From: Tetmemena sp. SeJ-2015
Taxonomy: Eukaryota; Ciliophora; Spirotrichea; Sporadotrichida; Oxytrichidae
DNA length: 64,000 nucleotides
Direction of reading: 5' to 3'
Assembly: GCA_027382625.1 (NCBI GenBank)
Contig: JAJKFJ010022828.1
Span: 124,001-188,000, forward strand
The position numbers and the translations under genes were made by a program. The notes under the pieces are model-generated. The model had not been told where the DNA came from. It was given only the letters and a program-made list of their open reading frames with translations, and did no database searches. Each line of letters opens with the position of its first letter. Positions within the stretch are counted from its first letter, which is position 1. This document shows positions 28,490-39,239 of this stretch, in pieces.

Positions 28490-31400
28490 GGGGCCCCAAG
28501 GGAAGGTAGGCCCCGCCGAAGGGATTCCCGGGCAGGACGTGCCCCCCGGCCCCCCGGAGCTCCCCCCCGCGCCGCCAGGGAGAGCCTTCCGGGCAGGAAC
28601 TCCGGGCCCGGAAAAAAGGGGCCCGCCCGCCCCCGGGCCCCCTGAAGGGCCCGGAGGTGCAGGCCTGCCCCAAAACCGGGGCAAAAACCCTTTTTAAATT
28701 CCGCCCCCCCTTTCCGGGCCTTTTGTTCTAAAATCCCTGATCGCTTTCCCCGGGGATGGCCGGTTTTCTGGCGCCGATTAAGGAATTTTCCGCCCGGCCC
28801 GGGTTTCGTCCCCATCTCGGTATTCGGGGGCCCCCGCCCAAAAAGGACCGGAGGTGACCTCGGTCATCGAAGGCGCGGCCGGACGGGGGCCGGAGTAAAG
28901 GCAATTTCCTCATGGCGTTTGGGCAGCAGGGGGTGACGGTCGATTTCCCGGGATGGCGTTACCTTGATGTGGGCCCCCGGAGGGAAAACCTGGGTGAAAG
29001 GAACCCCTTTGCCCGGGAAATCCGGAGGCCCCGGCGGGTGGTAAAGGCCGAGGGGCCGACAGCAAACCGATCCTGCGTATGGCGCTGACCTTTTCCCCGG
29101 CGCAGTCCCCGAGGAATTAAACCCAGCTGGTTGGGGAAATCGGGTTGGAAAAAACCCCCTTTTCCTGGGCGGCCGGGCGGGGCCCCGAGGCAATCTTCGG
29201 GATCGGGGGTTTTGGTTTCCGGGGGCCCGATGTCGACCTGTTTGCAATTTGGCCGCGCGGGTTTAAACGCGGGCCCAAACCTGGGGCAGTCCCCGGGGAA
29301 TCGGCTTTTTGCGCGCCGGGGGGCGCGTTTGCCCTGGGCCCGGCCCAAAACCCTTAAGGGTTTGCGCAGGGACAGCCGCGACAGCACCCGGGCCCCGAGT
29401 TTCGAGGCGCTAAGGGGGGGCGATGTGCGGCGGGGGCGATGGGGCCCAGGGAGCTGGGGCCGAGCCGGGCCCCAGCTTTCCTGCGCGCGAAGGGGCGAAC
29501 CGGGACGGGCGGGCTTTAACCCGCCAACCCAATGGAACCCCCTTGCAAATTCTCGGCGGGGGTGCGTCAGGGGGTTAGCGGATCGGGCAGCCTATCCTGC
29601 CGCCCCACGTGGGGGATGTTTCCCTGGGGACAGGGGCCGATTTCATAAAATTGGCGCCATCCATGAGGTGGAAATCGCGCTGGTCCTTTCCGTGCTGATC
29701 GTGACCGCGGTGATCTATCTGTTCCTGCGCGATGCGCGGGCGACGCTGATCCCGGTGATCGCCATGCCGGTGGCGCTGGTCGGTACGCTGGCGGCGATCT
29801 GGCGGGTTGGTTTTCGATCAACACCCTGCCCTTTGCTGGCGCGGGTGGGGCAGGGCATCGTTGTTGATGATGCACGTGGTCTTGGAAAACATCGTGCGGC
29901 GGCGGTCTGAGGGGATGGGTGCGCGTGCGGCGGCGGTGATGGGGACAGAGCAAGTGTTCTTCGCCGTTCTGGCGACCACCACCACCCTGGCCGCCGTGTT
30001 CATGCTGTCGTTCCTCCCGGGGCCAGACCGGCGGGCTGTTCCGCGAGTTCGGCTTCACGCTCGCAATTGCGGTGCTGCTGTCTTCTGTCACGGCGCTGAC
30101 GCTGTGCCCGGTTCTGGCGGCACGGATGCTGCGGCCGCATGTCGAGAAACGCGGGCCGATGACCGCGCTGGGCGATGTGCTGGCCGGGGCCTATGCCTGG
30201 ACGCTGCGCTGCTGCCTGAACGCGCCCCTGGTCGCCGTCGCGGTGGCGGCGATCTTCGCCGCGCTCGCGGTGGCGAGTTTCGGCAGCCTGCGGCAAGAGG
30301 TGACACCGGCCGAAGACCGCGCGACGATCCTTCTGTCGGTGCAGGCGCCGCAGGGCGTGTCGCTGGAATTCACTGATGGCAAGATGCGCGAGGTCGAGGC
30401 TTTGGTGGAACCCTTCCGCCGCTCGGGCGAGGTGGTCAGCGTCTTCTCGATTACGGGGCAGGGCAGTTCCGACAATCGCGGCTTTCTGGTCGTGACGCTG
30501 GCCGATTGGGCCGACCGCGCGCGGAGCCAGCAAGAGATCGTGGCCGAGTTGCAAAAGGGACTGCGCGGCGTGGTCGGCGTGCGGGCCTTTGCGATCCAGC
30601 CCAATTCGCTGGGCATTCGCGGCGCCGGGCAAGGCCTGTCCTTCGCGCTTCTGGGCGATGACTATGGCGCGCTGTCGCAGGCGGCGCAGGCGCTGGTGGC
30701 GAAGATGGAGGAGGATCCGCGTCTGGGTCAGGTGCGGCTGGGCTATGACACGACCCAGCCGCAGCTTTTCATCGAGGTCGACAGGTCCAGGGCCGAGGAT
30801 CTGGGTGTGGATATCGACGGTCTGGCCGAGGCCTTGCAGGCGGTGCTGGATGGCCGCACCGTGGGCACGTTGTTCCCGGGCGACGACAGTTTCGACATCC
30901 GCCTGATCTCGACCGCCGATCCGGTGAACGACCCGGGCGATCTGGAAAGCATCTTCATCCCCGGGAAGGATGGCCAGATGATCCCGATGTCCAGCTTCGT
31001 GACGCTGAGCGAACGGGCCGTGGCCCCGGAATTGCAGCGCGAAAGCCAGATGCGGGCCGTGCCGATCACCGCCGGACTTACACCCGACATCGCGCTGGGC
31101 GATGCCCTGACCGAAGTGCAGGCCATGGCCGAGGATGTGCTGGGCGAGGGGATGCGCGTCGCGCCGCTGGCCGAGGCGGCGACATTGGGCGAAACTTCGT
31201 CGGGTTTGCTGGTCACCTTCGGCATCGCGCTCGCGGTGGTGTTCCTGGTCCTGTCCGCCCAGTTCGAAAGCTTCGTCTCGGCGGTGATCGTGATGGCGAC
31301 CGTGCCTCTGGGCCTTGCCTGCGCGGTCTATGCGCTGCTGGCGACCGGGGGCAGCCTGAATGTCTACAGCCAGATCGGGCTGGTGCTGCTGGTCGGCATC

Positions 31401-31767
31401 ATGGCCAAGAACGGTATCTTGATCGTGGAGTTTGCCGATCAGCTGCGCGAACAGGGGGCGAGCGTGCGCCAGGCCATCGAACGCGCCTCGATCCTGCGGC
31501 TGCGTCCGGTGATGATGACGATGATCGCGACCGGGGCTGGGCGGGGTACCGCTGGTTCTGGCGCAGGGCGCGGGGGCCGAGGCGCGCGGGGTTCTGGGCT
31601 GGATCATCGTCGGCGGTCTGGGCCTTGCGACATTCGCCACGCTCTACATCACGCCGGTCGCCTATCTGCTGCTCGCGGGCCTGTCGCGGTCGCGGGCGCA
31701 TGAACAGGATCTGCTGGCGGCCGAGATGCGGGCGGCGGCGAAGAGCCGGGCCATGGCGGCGGAATAG
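28486..31767 (+). pseudogene. RND efflux permease (HAE1 family), 5' half degraded
   Basis: The start (ATG 28486) overlaps the adaptor stop. The first 1.2 kb is unreadable because of stretched homopolymers. Recognisable from 29665: EIALVLSVLIVTAVIYLFLRDARATLIPVIAMPVALVGTLAAIW (TM2-TM3), VVLENIVRRRSEGM, FAVLATTTTLAAVF, a clean stretch from 30072 with the porter domain, and TM10-TM12 including QIGLVLLVGIMAKNGILIVEFADQLR. A last shift near 31540 moves GLGLATFATLYITPVAYLLLAGL to another frame; stop TAG at 31767. It is a proton-driven exporter of drugs or lipophilic compounds. No outer-membrane partner is in the window. Confidence 0.85.
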
Positions 31768-31768
31768 A

Positions 31769-31850
31769 CGGTCGGGGGCGGCACCGGGCGCGGCCCCCGG
31801 GGGGTTTGCCCCCTCCCGACCCTTGCAGAGTATTTCTGCCTCGGTGAGGG
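31769..31850. terminator. Large terminator-like hairpin with conserved AT-rich tail
   Basis: GGTCGGGGGC at 31770 pairs with ...CCCGACC near 31822, enclosing a GGGGGGTTTGCCCCC core. It is followed by CTTGCAGAGTATTTCTGCCTCGGTGAGGGGGC. The core resembles the hairpin at 7218. From memory, GC-rich hairpins followed by a short 'TATTT...GATGAAG'-like tail are frequent between Rhodobacteraceae genes. It separates the permease from the convergent hmuV. Confidence 0.5.
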
Positions 31851-31863
31851 GGCAAGTTCGGCG

Positions 31864-32616
31864 TCAGGCGGCGCTTTGCGGCAGAAGCCAGGGGCCGGTC
31901 TGCGGCGGTGTGGTGATGCGGATGCGGCACCCATAGGCCAGCGACAGCAAGCGGTCGGTCAGCACGTCCTCCGGCCCGCCCTGCGCCAGAAGCGCGCCGG
32001 ATTTCAAGAGAAGAACCCTGTCCGCCGCCATGGCGGTGAGGTTCAGGTCATGCAGCACCATCACCACGCCGCCCCCCGCATCGGCGAAGCTGCGCGCGAG
32101 GCGCATGACCATGAGCTGATGCGCGATGTCGAGCGCGGCGACCGGCTCGTCGAGGAACAGCCAGCCGGGGCCGTCGGCGGTGACGGGCTGGCGGGCCTGA
32201 GCCAAGGTGCGGGCCAGCTGGACCCGCGATTGCTCGCCGCCCGAGAGCTGGTGATAGGGCCGGTCCATCGCGCCCGGGCCAGGTCGACCTCGGCCAGCAG
32301 GCGTGCGGGCAGGCCGGCATCGGCGCCGACCGCTAAGCAACGGACGATCTCGCCGCCGTGAAGGGAAGGCCAGCGGCGCCTGCGCCAGGCCGGCTCGGAA
32401 GCGGGCAGCACGCGCGGCCCCGTGCGGGGATGTCATGGCCTGAGGCGAGGCTGCCTGGGCGGGCATCTCTTCCGGTCAGGGCGCGCAGCAGCGTGGTCTT
32501 GCCCGAACCGTTGGGGCCGATGATGACGGTGATCTGACCGGGGCGTGCCTGAAAGCTCAGGCCACGCAGCAGGGGCGGCGGGAAAGAGTGACCGAAAGGT
32601 CTTGAACCGTCAGCAT
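31864..32616 (-). CDS. hmuV: Heme ABC transporter ATP-binding protein, frameshifted
   Basis: The start is ATG 32616 (MLTVQDLSVTLSR). Walker A appears in another frame (VIIGPNGSGKTTLLRALTG). The clean 3' half carries the signature YHQLSGGEQSRVQLARTLAQ, Walker B and D-loop WLFLDEPVAALD, and the switch His in MVLHDLNLTAMAAD. It powers import of heme across the inner membrane with HmuU and HmuT, encoded immediately upstream in the same operon. Frames change near 32300-32560; overall span of 251 codons is normal. Confidence 0.88.
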
Positions 32617-33678
32617 GTCAAAGCCCGACAGGCCGCGACGGCCAAGTAGGATCCACAGGAAAACCGGCGCGCCAAGGCAGGCGGTGACGATGCCGATGGG
32701 CAATTCCGCGGGGGCGACAATCGAGCGGGCGATCATGTCGGCCCCGATCAGCAGCGCGGCGCCCAGAAGCGCCGATTGCGGCAGAAGCGCGCGGTGGTCG
32801 GGGCCGCAGGTCAGGCGCAGAAGATGTGGCACCACAATCCCGATGAAGCCGATCCCACCCGAGATCGCCACGGCGGCCCCGGTCGAGGCGGCGGTGACGA
32901 AGATGGCAAGCCGTTTCAGAAGCTGGACGCGGATGCCCAGATGCAGCGCCTGTGCCTCGCCCAGCGCCAGCGCGTTCAGGCCGCGGGCGAGGAAAGGGGC
33001 AGCCAGAAGCGCGGGCAGGATCAGCGGCAAGGCGCTGGCGATCTTGCCCCAGCTTGCCCCGGCCAGCGAGCCCATCGACCAGAAGGTCACGTCGCGCAAT
33101 TGCCGGTCGTCGGCAAGGTAGATCAGGATGCCGGTCGCCGCCCCGGCAAAGGCGGCAAGGGCGATGCCCGCAAGCAGCAGGACCGCGACCGAGGTCTGCC
33201 CGCCCCGGGTTGCCAACTGATAGAGCAGCAGCGTGACGCCAAGCCCGCCGATGAAGGCGGCGAAGGGAACAAGATGCAGGCCCGCAATTGCGGCAAGGCC
33301 CGGGGGCAGAAGTCCGCCCAGCACGATGGCCAGAACCGCGCCAAGGCTGGCCCCGGCACCGACGCCGACAATGCCGGGATCGGCCAGCGGGTTGCGGAAC
33401 AGCCCTGCAACAGCGCGCCAGACAGGGCCTGCGCGGCCCCCACCAGCGCCCCCATCGCCAGCCGGGGCAGGCGGATGTCCCAAAGGATCACTTGCGCCTG
33501 CGGCGAAAGCGCCTTCGCGCAGGGCGCGGGCCAGATCGGCCAGGGTCAGACCCGCAGCCCCGGTGCCGAGCGAGGCCAGCGCCGTCACCAATAGAAGCAG
33601 TTCAAGGCCAAGGGTGACCCAAGCGGCCGGGGGGCGACCCCGACCCCCCCTTGGCGCGGCTAGCGGCAGGGCGACCAT
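32617..33678 (-). CDS. hmuU: Heme ABC transporter permease, frameshifted
   Basis: FecCD-type permease with about ten membrane helices: WVTLGLELLLLVTALASLGTG first, then GVGAGASLGAVLAIVLGG, ISGGIGFIGIVVPHLLRLTCGPDHR (the cytoplasmic coupling region) and ELPIGIVTACLGAPVFLWILL at the end. Two compensating shifts near 33500 and 33415 displace the conserved segment WDIRLPRLAMGALVGAAQALSGALLQG. The frame runs through into hmuV without its own stop, which must also have been lost near 32617. It is coupled to hmuT with a three-base gap. Confidence 0.88.
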
Positions 33679-33681
33679 GCT

Positions 33682-34548
33682 TCAGCCCGCCGCCGGATAA
33701 AGCGCGTCATAGAGCGCCGTCGCCGCTTGCGGGCTGCGCGGGCCAAAGCCCAGAAGCAGCATCCCGTCCATGCGGATCACCGCCTTCGCCTGACCCGCGG
33801 GCGTCAGTGCCAGCGCCGGATGCGCCCAGAGATCGGCATCGGCGACGGCCAGATCCCCCTCGCGGTCCATCATCAGCACCACATCGGGCGCGGCGGCGAT
33901 CACCGCCTCGTCGGTCATCTGCTTGTAGCCCGCAAACCCCGCGCCTGCGTTCACGCCGCCCGAAAGCGCGATGATGCCTTCGGCCTCTGTGCCCTCGCCG
34001 CCCGCCATGATCCGCCCGCCTTGCAGGGACAGGATGAAGAGGACACGTTTCTTGGCTGTCACCGCATCGGCACGCGCGCGGGCCTTAGCCAGATCGGCCC
34101 CGACCTGCGCCGCCAGCCGGTCGCCTTCGGGCACCAGGTCGAGCGCCGCCGCGACGGCCGTGATCTTGGCGGTCACGCCTTCGGGGGTGGTCGCCTTCGG
34201 CAGCAGGGTGAAGGGCACTGCCGCCGCTTTCAGGACCTCGACCGCTTCGGGCGGCCCGGCATCGCCCTCGGCCAGGACAAGGTCAGGGTCCTGCGCCAGA
34301 ACGCCCTCGGGCGAAAGCGCGCGGATATAACCGACATCAGGCAGGGCGAGGATGCTGTCAGGGAAATTCGAGGTTGTGTCACGGGCGACAAGCCGCACCT
34401 CGGCGCCAAGCGCCACCGCGATCTCGGTCACCGAACCGCCAAGCGTGATGATGCGCTGCGGCGCCTGGGCAAAGGCGCTGGCGGCGAGGCCAAGGCCCAG
34501 ACTGAAGATCAGACCGGCCTGAAGCCGGGCATAGGTCAGGCGGTGCAT
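33682..34548 (-). CDS. hmuT: Heme-binding periplasmic protein
   Basis: Intact, 288 residues, with signal peptide ending ASAFAQ. A class III binding protein: APQRIITLGGSVTEIAVALGAEVRLVARD, the ALPDVGYIRALSPEGVLAQDPDLVLAEGD interdomain start, a long linking helix, and YKQMTDEAVIAAAPDVVLMMDREGD. A Tyr in the GYIRALSPE-type region is the usual heme ligand. It delivers heme from the receptor to HmuUV. It lies 3 bases after hmuS and 3 bases before hmuU, so the operon is tight. Confidence 0.94.
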   Translation of the reverse strand: MHRLTYARLQAGLIFSLGLGLAASAFAQAPQRIITLGGSVTEIAVALGAEVRLVARDTTSNFPDSILALPDVGYIRALSPEGVLAQDPDLVLAEGDAGPPEAVEVLKAAAVPFTLLPKATTPEGVTAKITAVAAALDLVPEGDRLAAQVGADLAKARARADAVTAKKRVLFILSLQGGRIMAGGEGTEAEGIIALSGGVNAGAGFAGYKQMTDEAVIAAAPDVVLMMDREGDLAVADADLWAHPALALTPAGQAKAVIRMDGMLLLGFGPRSPQAATALYDALYPAAG

Positions 34549-34551
34549 GGG

Positions 34552-35603
34552 TCAGCCCTCCGCCTTGGGCAGGGTAAGGGTCAGCGCGTTCCAGGCATCG
34601 GGCGCGGTGTCCTTGCGATAGCCGAAGATTTGCAGGATCAGCCCGCCTTGCGCATCGAAAGCCTCGACGGAAATCGCGGCGCCGCTGCGGGTGGGCTTGT
34701 TGACCAGCCAGACCTCGGCGATGTGGTCGCCGCGCAGATGCAGGTTGAAGCGCGGGTCCATGACGTTGATCCACGGCCCCATCGGCACGACCTTGTCAAT
34801 CTGCCCGCCATGGATCTGGATGCAGCCCTGATTGCCGACGAAGATCATCACCGGCACGCGGTCTTCGGCGGCCTGCACCAGTGCTGCGTTCACCGCCTTC
34901 GGATCCAGCCGCTGGGCATAGGGCGCGCCCGCGACGCGGTTTGCGCCAAGGCGGTTCATCCTGTGCGTCTTCACCAGTTTCAGGAACTGATGCGTGTCGG
35001 TCATCCTGTCCCAATCGGCGCGCAGGGCTTGCGCCCGGGCTGCGTCTTCGCGGGCGGGTTCCACCGGCCTGCGCGGCTCCAGCACCAGCGCCTGCGGCTG
35101 GGCGTCACGCCGCAGCGCCGCGACCAGACGGTCAAAGGCCGCCACTTCGCTTTCGGGCTTGAGATGGACCTTGTGGATGGCGTCGCCCGCCGCGTCGAAG
35201 ATCTGAAGGCTACGCCTGACCGCGCCATCCTCGCCGGTTTCAGCCAGGGCGAAGCCATGCACCCAATGCGCCGGGAAAATGCGCAGGTCGATTTCGGGGT
35301 TGAGCACCATGCTGGCATGGGCCCCCCCGCGATAGTCACTGTAATGCCCGCGCCGTTCATGCACGCAGCTTTCGTTGCGCGTCAGCGCCAGCACATCGCC
35401 CAGATCCCTGATCAGCGGGACCAGCCGGTCGGGTGTCGCATCGATCACGGTGGCCCATGGCCGACATGGGCGGCGACCAGATCAGCCTCGGTGATGCCCT
35501 GCGCAGCGGCAAAGTCGCGGGCACGCGGCTTGGGGTTGTCGGCGCGGAGCGCGCGGATCGCGGCAGGGGAAAGCGGGGCATCGGTGATGGGACCATCGGC
35601 CAT
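34552..35603 (-). CDS. hmuS: Hemin-degrading factor, one frameshift
   Basis: HmuS/HemS-type cytosolic heme-handling protein with two tandem repeats: an N-terminal copy (IRDLGDVLALTRNESCVHERRGHYSDY, with a His heme ligand) and a C-terminal copy (VPVMIFVGNQGCIQIHGGQIDKVVPMGPWINVMDPRFNLHLR). ATG 35603, after AAAGGA, begins MADGPITDAPLSPAAIRALR ... ARDFAAAQGITEADLVAAHVG. The frame shifts once near 35450 before VIDATPDRLVPL. It is the first gene of the hmuSTUV operon, divergent from the receptor gene. Confidence 0.9.
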
Positions 35604-35859
35604 GGTTTGTCCTTTCGCATCAAGCATCTGGGGCGCAGGTCTGGCGGATGGCAGCCCGCACGGGGCGGCGTCCATGGCTGGGGCGCAATGATCTGTCAGT
35701 CCGTCGCTTCGGATACTTGACAGTTACACTCGGCTTTTTCTAGAAGCCATTTCCTGACAGATCAAGTCGGAATATTCCGGCCCCTGCATCGCCAGCTCCG
35801 CAGCGCCGTGAAGGCCCGGGCCAGCCCTTCCATAAAAGCAATCGACCGAAGGGACGCCC
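35604..35859. promoter_or_regulatory. Divergent heme-operon control region
   Basis: 256 bases between hmuS (-) and the receptor gene (+). TTGACA at 35717-35722 with CTAGAA 17 bases on (35740-35745) is a fair plus-strand promoter. The AT-richer stretch TTTTTCTAGAAGCCATTTCCTGA (35735-35757) overlaps it and loosely resembles iron-control sites of the Irr/ICE kind (TTTAGAA..TTC); the match is imperfect. Regulation by iron would be expected for this locus. Confidence 0.4.
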
Positions 35860-37927
35860 ATGTCTGCCTGCCGCCCCGCCCGTTCCGGGCTGTTCACCAC
35901 CGCCGCCACGGCCCTTGTCCTGTGCAGCCAGCCTGCGCTGGCGCAAGATCAGGGCGATGGCTTCTTCACCAGCTGGGCCGGATCATCCTTGGCACCGGCA
36001 CCGCGAAAGTGGCGATCGACACGCGCAGGCGGTCACGGCGCTGGAGCAGGAGGATTTGACCAGCTTCAGCCCGCGACCATCGCCGACCTTCTGAAACGGT
36101 CCAGGCGTTCAGGCGGCAGGGGCCTCGGCGCGGCGGCTGGCATGGCCTTCACATCCGCGGCATCGGCATACCGAACAGAAAAGCCAGCGAGGAACGCATC
36201 AAGGTCGTGGTCGACGGTGCGCCCAAGTTCTTTGAGAAATACCGCATGGGCAGCTTCTTCGGCGATCTGGACCTTTACAAGCGGGTCGAGATCCTGCGCG
36301 GCCCGGCCTCGAGCACGCTTTACGGCTCGGGTGCGATCGGCGGCGTGGTTGCTTTCACCACAAAGGACGCGGCCGATTTTCTGGGCGAGGGCGACGGGTC
36401 GGCGCTGCGCGTCAAGCTGGGCTTTGACAGCAATGGCGCTGGCGACAGGGAAGGCGTGATCTATGCCACCCGCAAGGGCAATGTCGAATTTCTTGCCGCG
36501 CTGAACCGGTCATCCGGCGAGATCATGCAGGATGGTTCGGGCACTGACTTCTGGGCACCGAACATGAAAGCTGGTCGGGTCTGGTGAAGGGCAAGCTGAC
36601 TTTCGGCAATGACAATGAGCAGAGCCTGACCCTCGCCCTGTCGCGCACCGACAGCCCATCTGGACGATACGCAGGTCGCGCAGACCGGCGGTGCGACGGC
36701 GGGTTTCTTCGGCACGGCGGATGTGCCAAGCAATAGACGACACCGTGACGCTGACCTACAACAATGCCTTTCCCGACAGACCCTTGCTGAACCTGACGGT
36801 GCAGCTTTCCTATACCGACACCGCCACCCGCCTGCGCAATTTCTCGTTGGGGGCGATGTGCGGGCCGGGCAGCCTGCAGATCCTGTGCGACAATGACGCG
36901 GCCTATACGACGACGACGCTGAAGGTCGAGAATCTGGCCGACCTGTCGACCGGCGCCTGGGAGAATTACCTGACCTTCGGCGTCCAGCTTTCGGAACAGG
37001 AACGGACGGCGACTTCGACCCTGGGGGATCTGAGCTTCCATCCGCAGGGCACCGACCGCAAGCTTGGGCTATATGTGCAGGGTGAATTCACCCTGAACGA
37101 TACGCTGACGATCATCCCCGGCCTGCGGGTCGATTTCGGCGACCGCACGCCTTCGGCGGCCTCGGTCGCGGCGGGGGCGACGGCCACGGAAGACACCGCC
37201 GTCTCGCCCAAGCTGGCGGTGCTGTACAAGCTGAATGACAACTGGGGCCTCTTCGGCTCGGTCGCGCGGACCGAACGCATGCCGACGCTGGACGAATTGT
37301 ACAGCTTTGACGGCGACGAGCCGCCCAGCCTGAACCTGGACAAGGAAGAGGCGGCCTCGGTCGAACTGGGCTTTACCTTCCAGAAGGGGGATGTCCTGTC
37401 CTCGGGCGACAGTCTGCAGGTCAAGGCCACCGCCTTCCACAACGACCTTTCCAATCTGATCGCGCGCGACAGCACCGCCGGAACGCCCTATTACCGCAAC
37501 ATCCGCGATGCCGAGATCTGGGGCGGAACTTGAGGCCGCCTATGACGCGGAACGCTGGTTCGGCAGCCTGGCCTGGAGCCATGTCAAGTCGAAGGACCTG
37601 TCCACCGGCCTGACCCTGGCCGATACCCCTGCCGAAACGGTCGCGCTGACGCTGGGGGCGAAATTCCCCGACCAGAACCTGACGCTGGGCTGGCGCGCGG
37701 CCTATTTCGATAAGATCACCACCTCTTCGGCCACCACCTCGGGCAATGCCTATGACACGCATGACCTGTTCGTGTCCTGGAAGCCCGATCAGGGCGCGCT
37801 GGCCGGGATCGAGGTGAATTTCGCCATCGAGAATGTCTTCGACAAGACCTATCGCAACAACCTTGCGCTGGACAATGCGACCGGGCGGAATGCCAAGCTG
37901 ACCATCTCCAAGGGCTTCACCTGGTGA
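35860..37927 (+). CDS. hmuR: TonB-dependent heme receptor, frameshifted
   Basis: ATG 35860 after GAAGGGAC gives a signal peptide (TTAATALVLCSQPALAQ). The plug domain appears in shifting frames: LDQLQPATIADLLK, then IKVVVDGAPKFFEKYRMGSFFGDLDLYKRVEILRGPASSTLYGSGAIGGVVAFTT (a classic plug block). The barrel follows, with GSVARTERMPTLDELYSFDGDEPPSLNLDKEEAASVELGF (the FRAP-NPNL equivalent) and a C-terminus EVNFAIENVFDKTYRNN ... ISKGFTW ending in Trp. Breaks near 35980-36200, 36590, 36740 and 37530. Span of 689 codons is usual. GTG of exbB overlaps its stop. Confidence 0.88.
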
Positions 37928-38826
37928 GGCTCCGGGCAGGATATCTGGCGCTGGCCCTTGGCTGCGCGGCGCTGGCCCTGCCCGTCGCGGCGCAGGAGGG
38001 GGCGGGACTGCCTCCTTCTGCCCCGGTCGAGGCCCCGTCGCTGGGGCCCCTGGCCGAGACCGGGCCTTCCTCTGGCGTGACGCTTCCCTCGGACGCCCAG
38101 AGGCGGGGCTTCCGGTGCCGCCGGCTTCGCAGAGACGGTCATGCCCCGCTGTCGAGATCGTTCTGTCGCGCATCCGGTGGTGCAGGCGGTGATGGCGTTC
38201 TGGCGCTGGCGGGTTTTGTCGCGCTGACCATCCTTGTCCAGAAAACTGCCGAATTCGCCTGGCCTTCGCGCGGCTGCGCCGGGCGGCCAAGGCGCTTGGC
38301 GTGGCCACTGACCTTGCGGGCGCGGCGCGGTCACTGGCGGGCGAGCGTGGCCCTGCCGCCGCGATGACCCGCGCCGCCGCGAGGAATTGCGCCTTGCGGA
38401 ACAGGATCCGGCGCTTTTGCCCGGCACACAGACCCGCAGCACTGCCGCCCTGGCGCGGATCGAGGCGGGGGCGGCGCTGTCCCTGCGCGCGGGCACCGGC
38501 ATCCTGGCTTCGATCGGGGCGATCGCGCCCTTTGTCGGCCTGTTCGGCACGGTCTTCGGCATCATGAACAGCTTTCTGGCGATTGCCGAGACCAAGACCA
38601 CCAATCTTGCCGTCGTCGCCCCGGGGATCGCCGAGGCGCTTCTGGCCACCGCCATCGGTCTGGCAGCCGCCATTCCGGCGGTGCTGATCTACAACCTTCT
38701 GTCGCGGCGGTTGGCGAGTTTTCGTCATCGACTGACCGACCTGTCGACCATGGTGCTGGTGCTGCAAAGCCGGGCGCTGGACCGGCTGGCGGCGCCGCAG
38801 ACCGCGGGGCACCTTGGGGGGCTGAG
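37924..38826 (+). CDS. exbB: ExbB/TolQ/MotA proton channel protein, frameshifted
   Basis: A GTG start at 37924 overlaps the receptor stop. The N-terminus is a signal-like helix ([20 protein letters not shown]) with a proline-rich periplasmic linker, as in long ExbB forms. The first core helix is in a different frame ([19 protein letters not shown]). From 38387 the conserved part is clear: [70 protein letters not shown]. The stop just before exbD was lost in a G run at 38815-38820. It energises the receptor through TonB. Confidence 0.87.
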
Positions 38827-38828
38827 CC

Positions 38829-39239
38829 ATGGCCTTCAGCATCGGCGGCGGCGAGGAGGGGCCGGAGGAAATGGCCGAGATCAACGTCACCCCCTTCATC
38901 GACGTGATGCTGGTCCTCCTGATCGTCTTCATGGTGGCGGCGCCCCTTTCGACCGTCGACACACCGGTCGATCTGCCGGTCTCGACCGCCCCGCCAGGAC
39001 CGCCCGCAGGACCGCTGTGGCCTGCCTCGCCGTGGCGATTGATTTGGGGGACAGCGCTGCGCCAGAGGCGCTGGCGGCGGCGCTGGATGCTGCGAGCGGC
39101 GGGCACGCGAAGCCGTCTCCTACTGCCGGCCGATATGATCGTCCAGTCGGGCGATGGCCTGATGGCGGTGCTGAACGCGTTGCGGGCGGCGGGCTATCTG
39201 AAGGTCGCGCTGGTCGGCCTTGAAGGGGGAACACCATGA
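38829..39239 (+). CDS. exbD: ExbD biopolymer transport protein, internal frameshifts
   Basis: [40 protein letters not shown] is the diagnostic ExbD N-terminus, with the membrane Asp (FIDVMLVLL) that carries protons. The C-terminal block [30 protein letters not shown] returns in frame. Between about 38990 and 39120 two compensating shifts hide [26 protein letters not shown] in another frame. 136 residues, normal length. Its TGA overlaps the tonB ATG. Confidence 0.88.
   Translation: MAFSIGGGEEGPEEMAEINVTPFIDVMLVLLIVFMVAAPLSTVDTPVDLPVSTAPPGPPAGPLWPASPWRLIWGTALRQRRWRRRWMLRAAGTRSRLLLPADMIVQSGDGLMAVLNALRAAGYLKVALVGLEGGTP

Noticed and set aside
30000..31640. 546-codon open frame on the minus strand
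   Set aside because: Antisense to the clean half of the RND permease.
38100..38380. Separate small gene between receptor and the ExbB core
   Set aside because: The frame from 37924 is the ExbB N-terminal extension; its early stop at 38367 comes from indels, and a core helix ([16 protein letters not shown]) lies within it.
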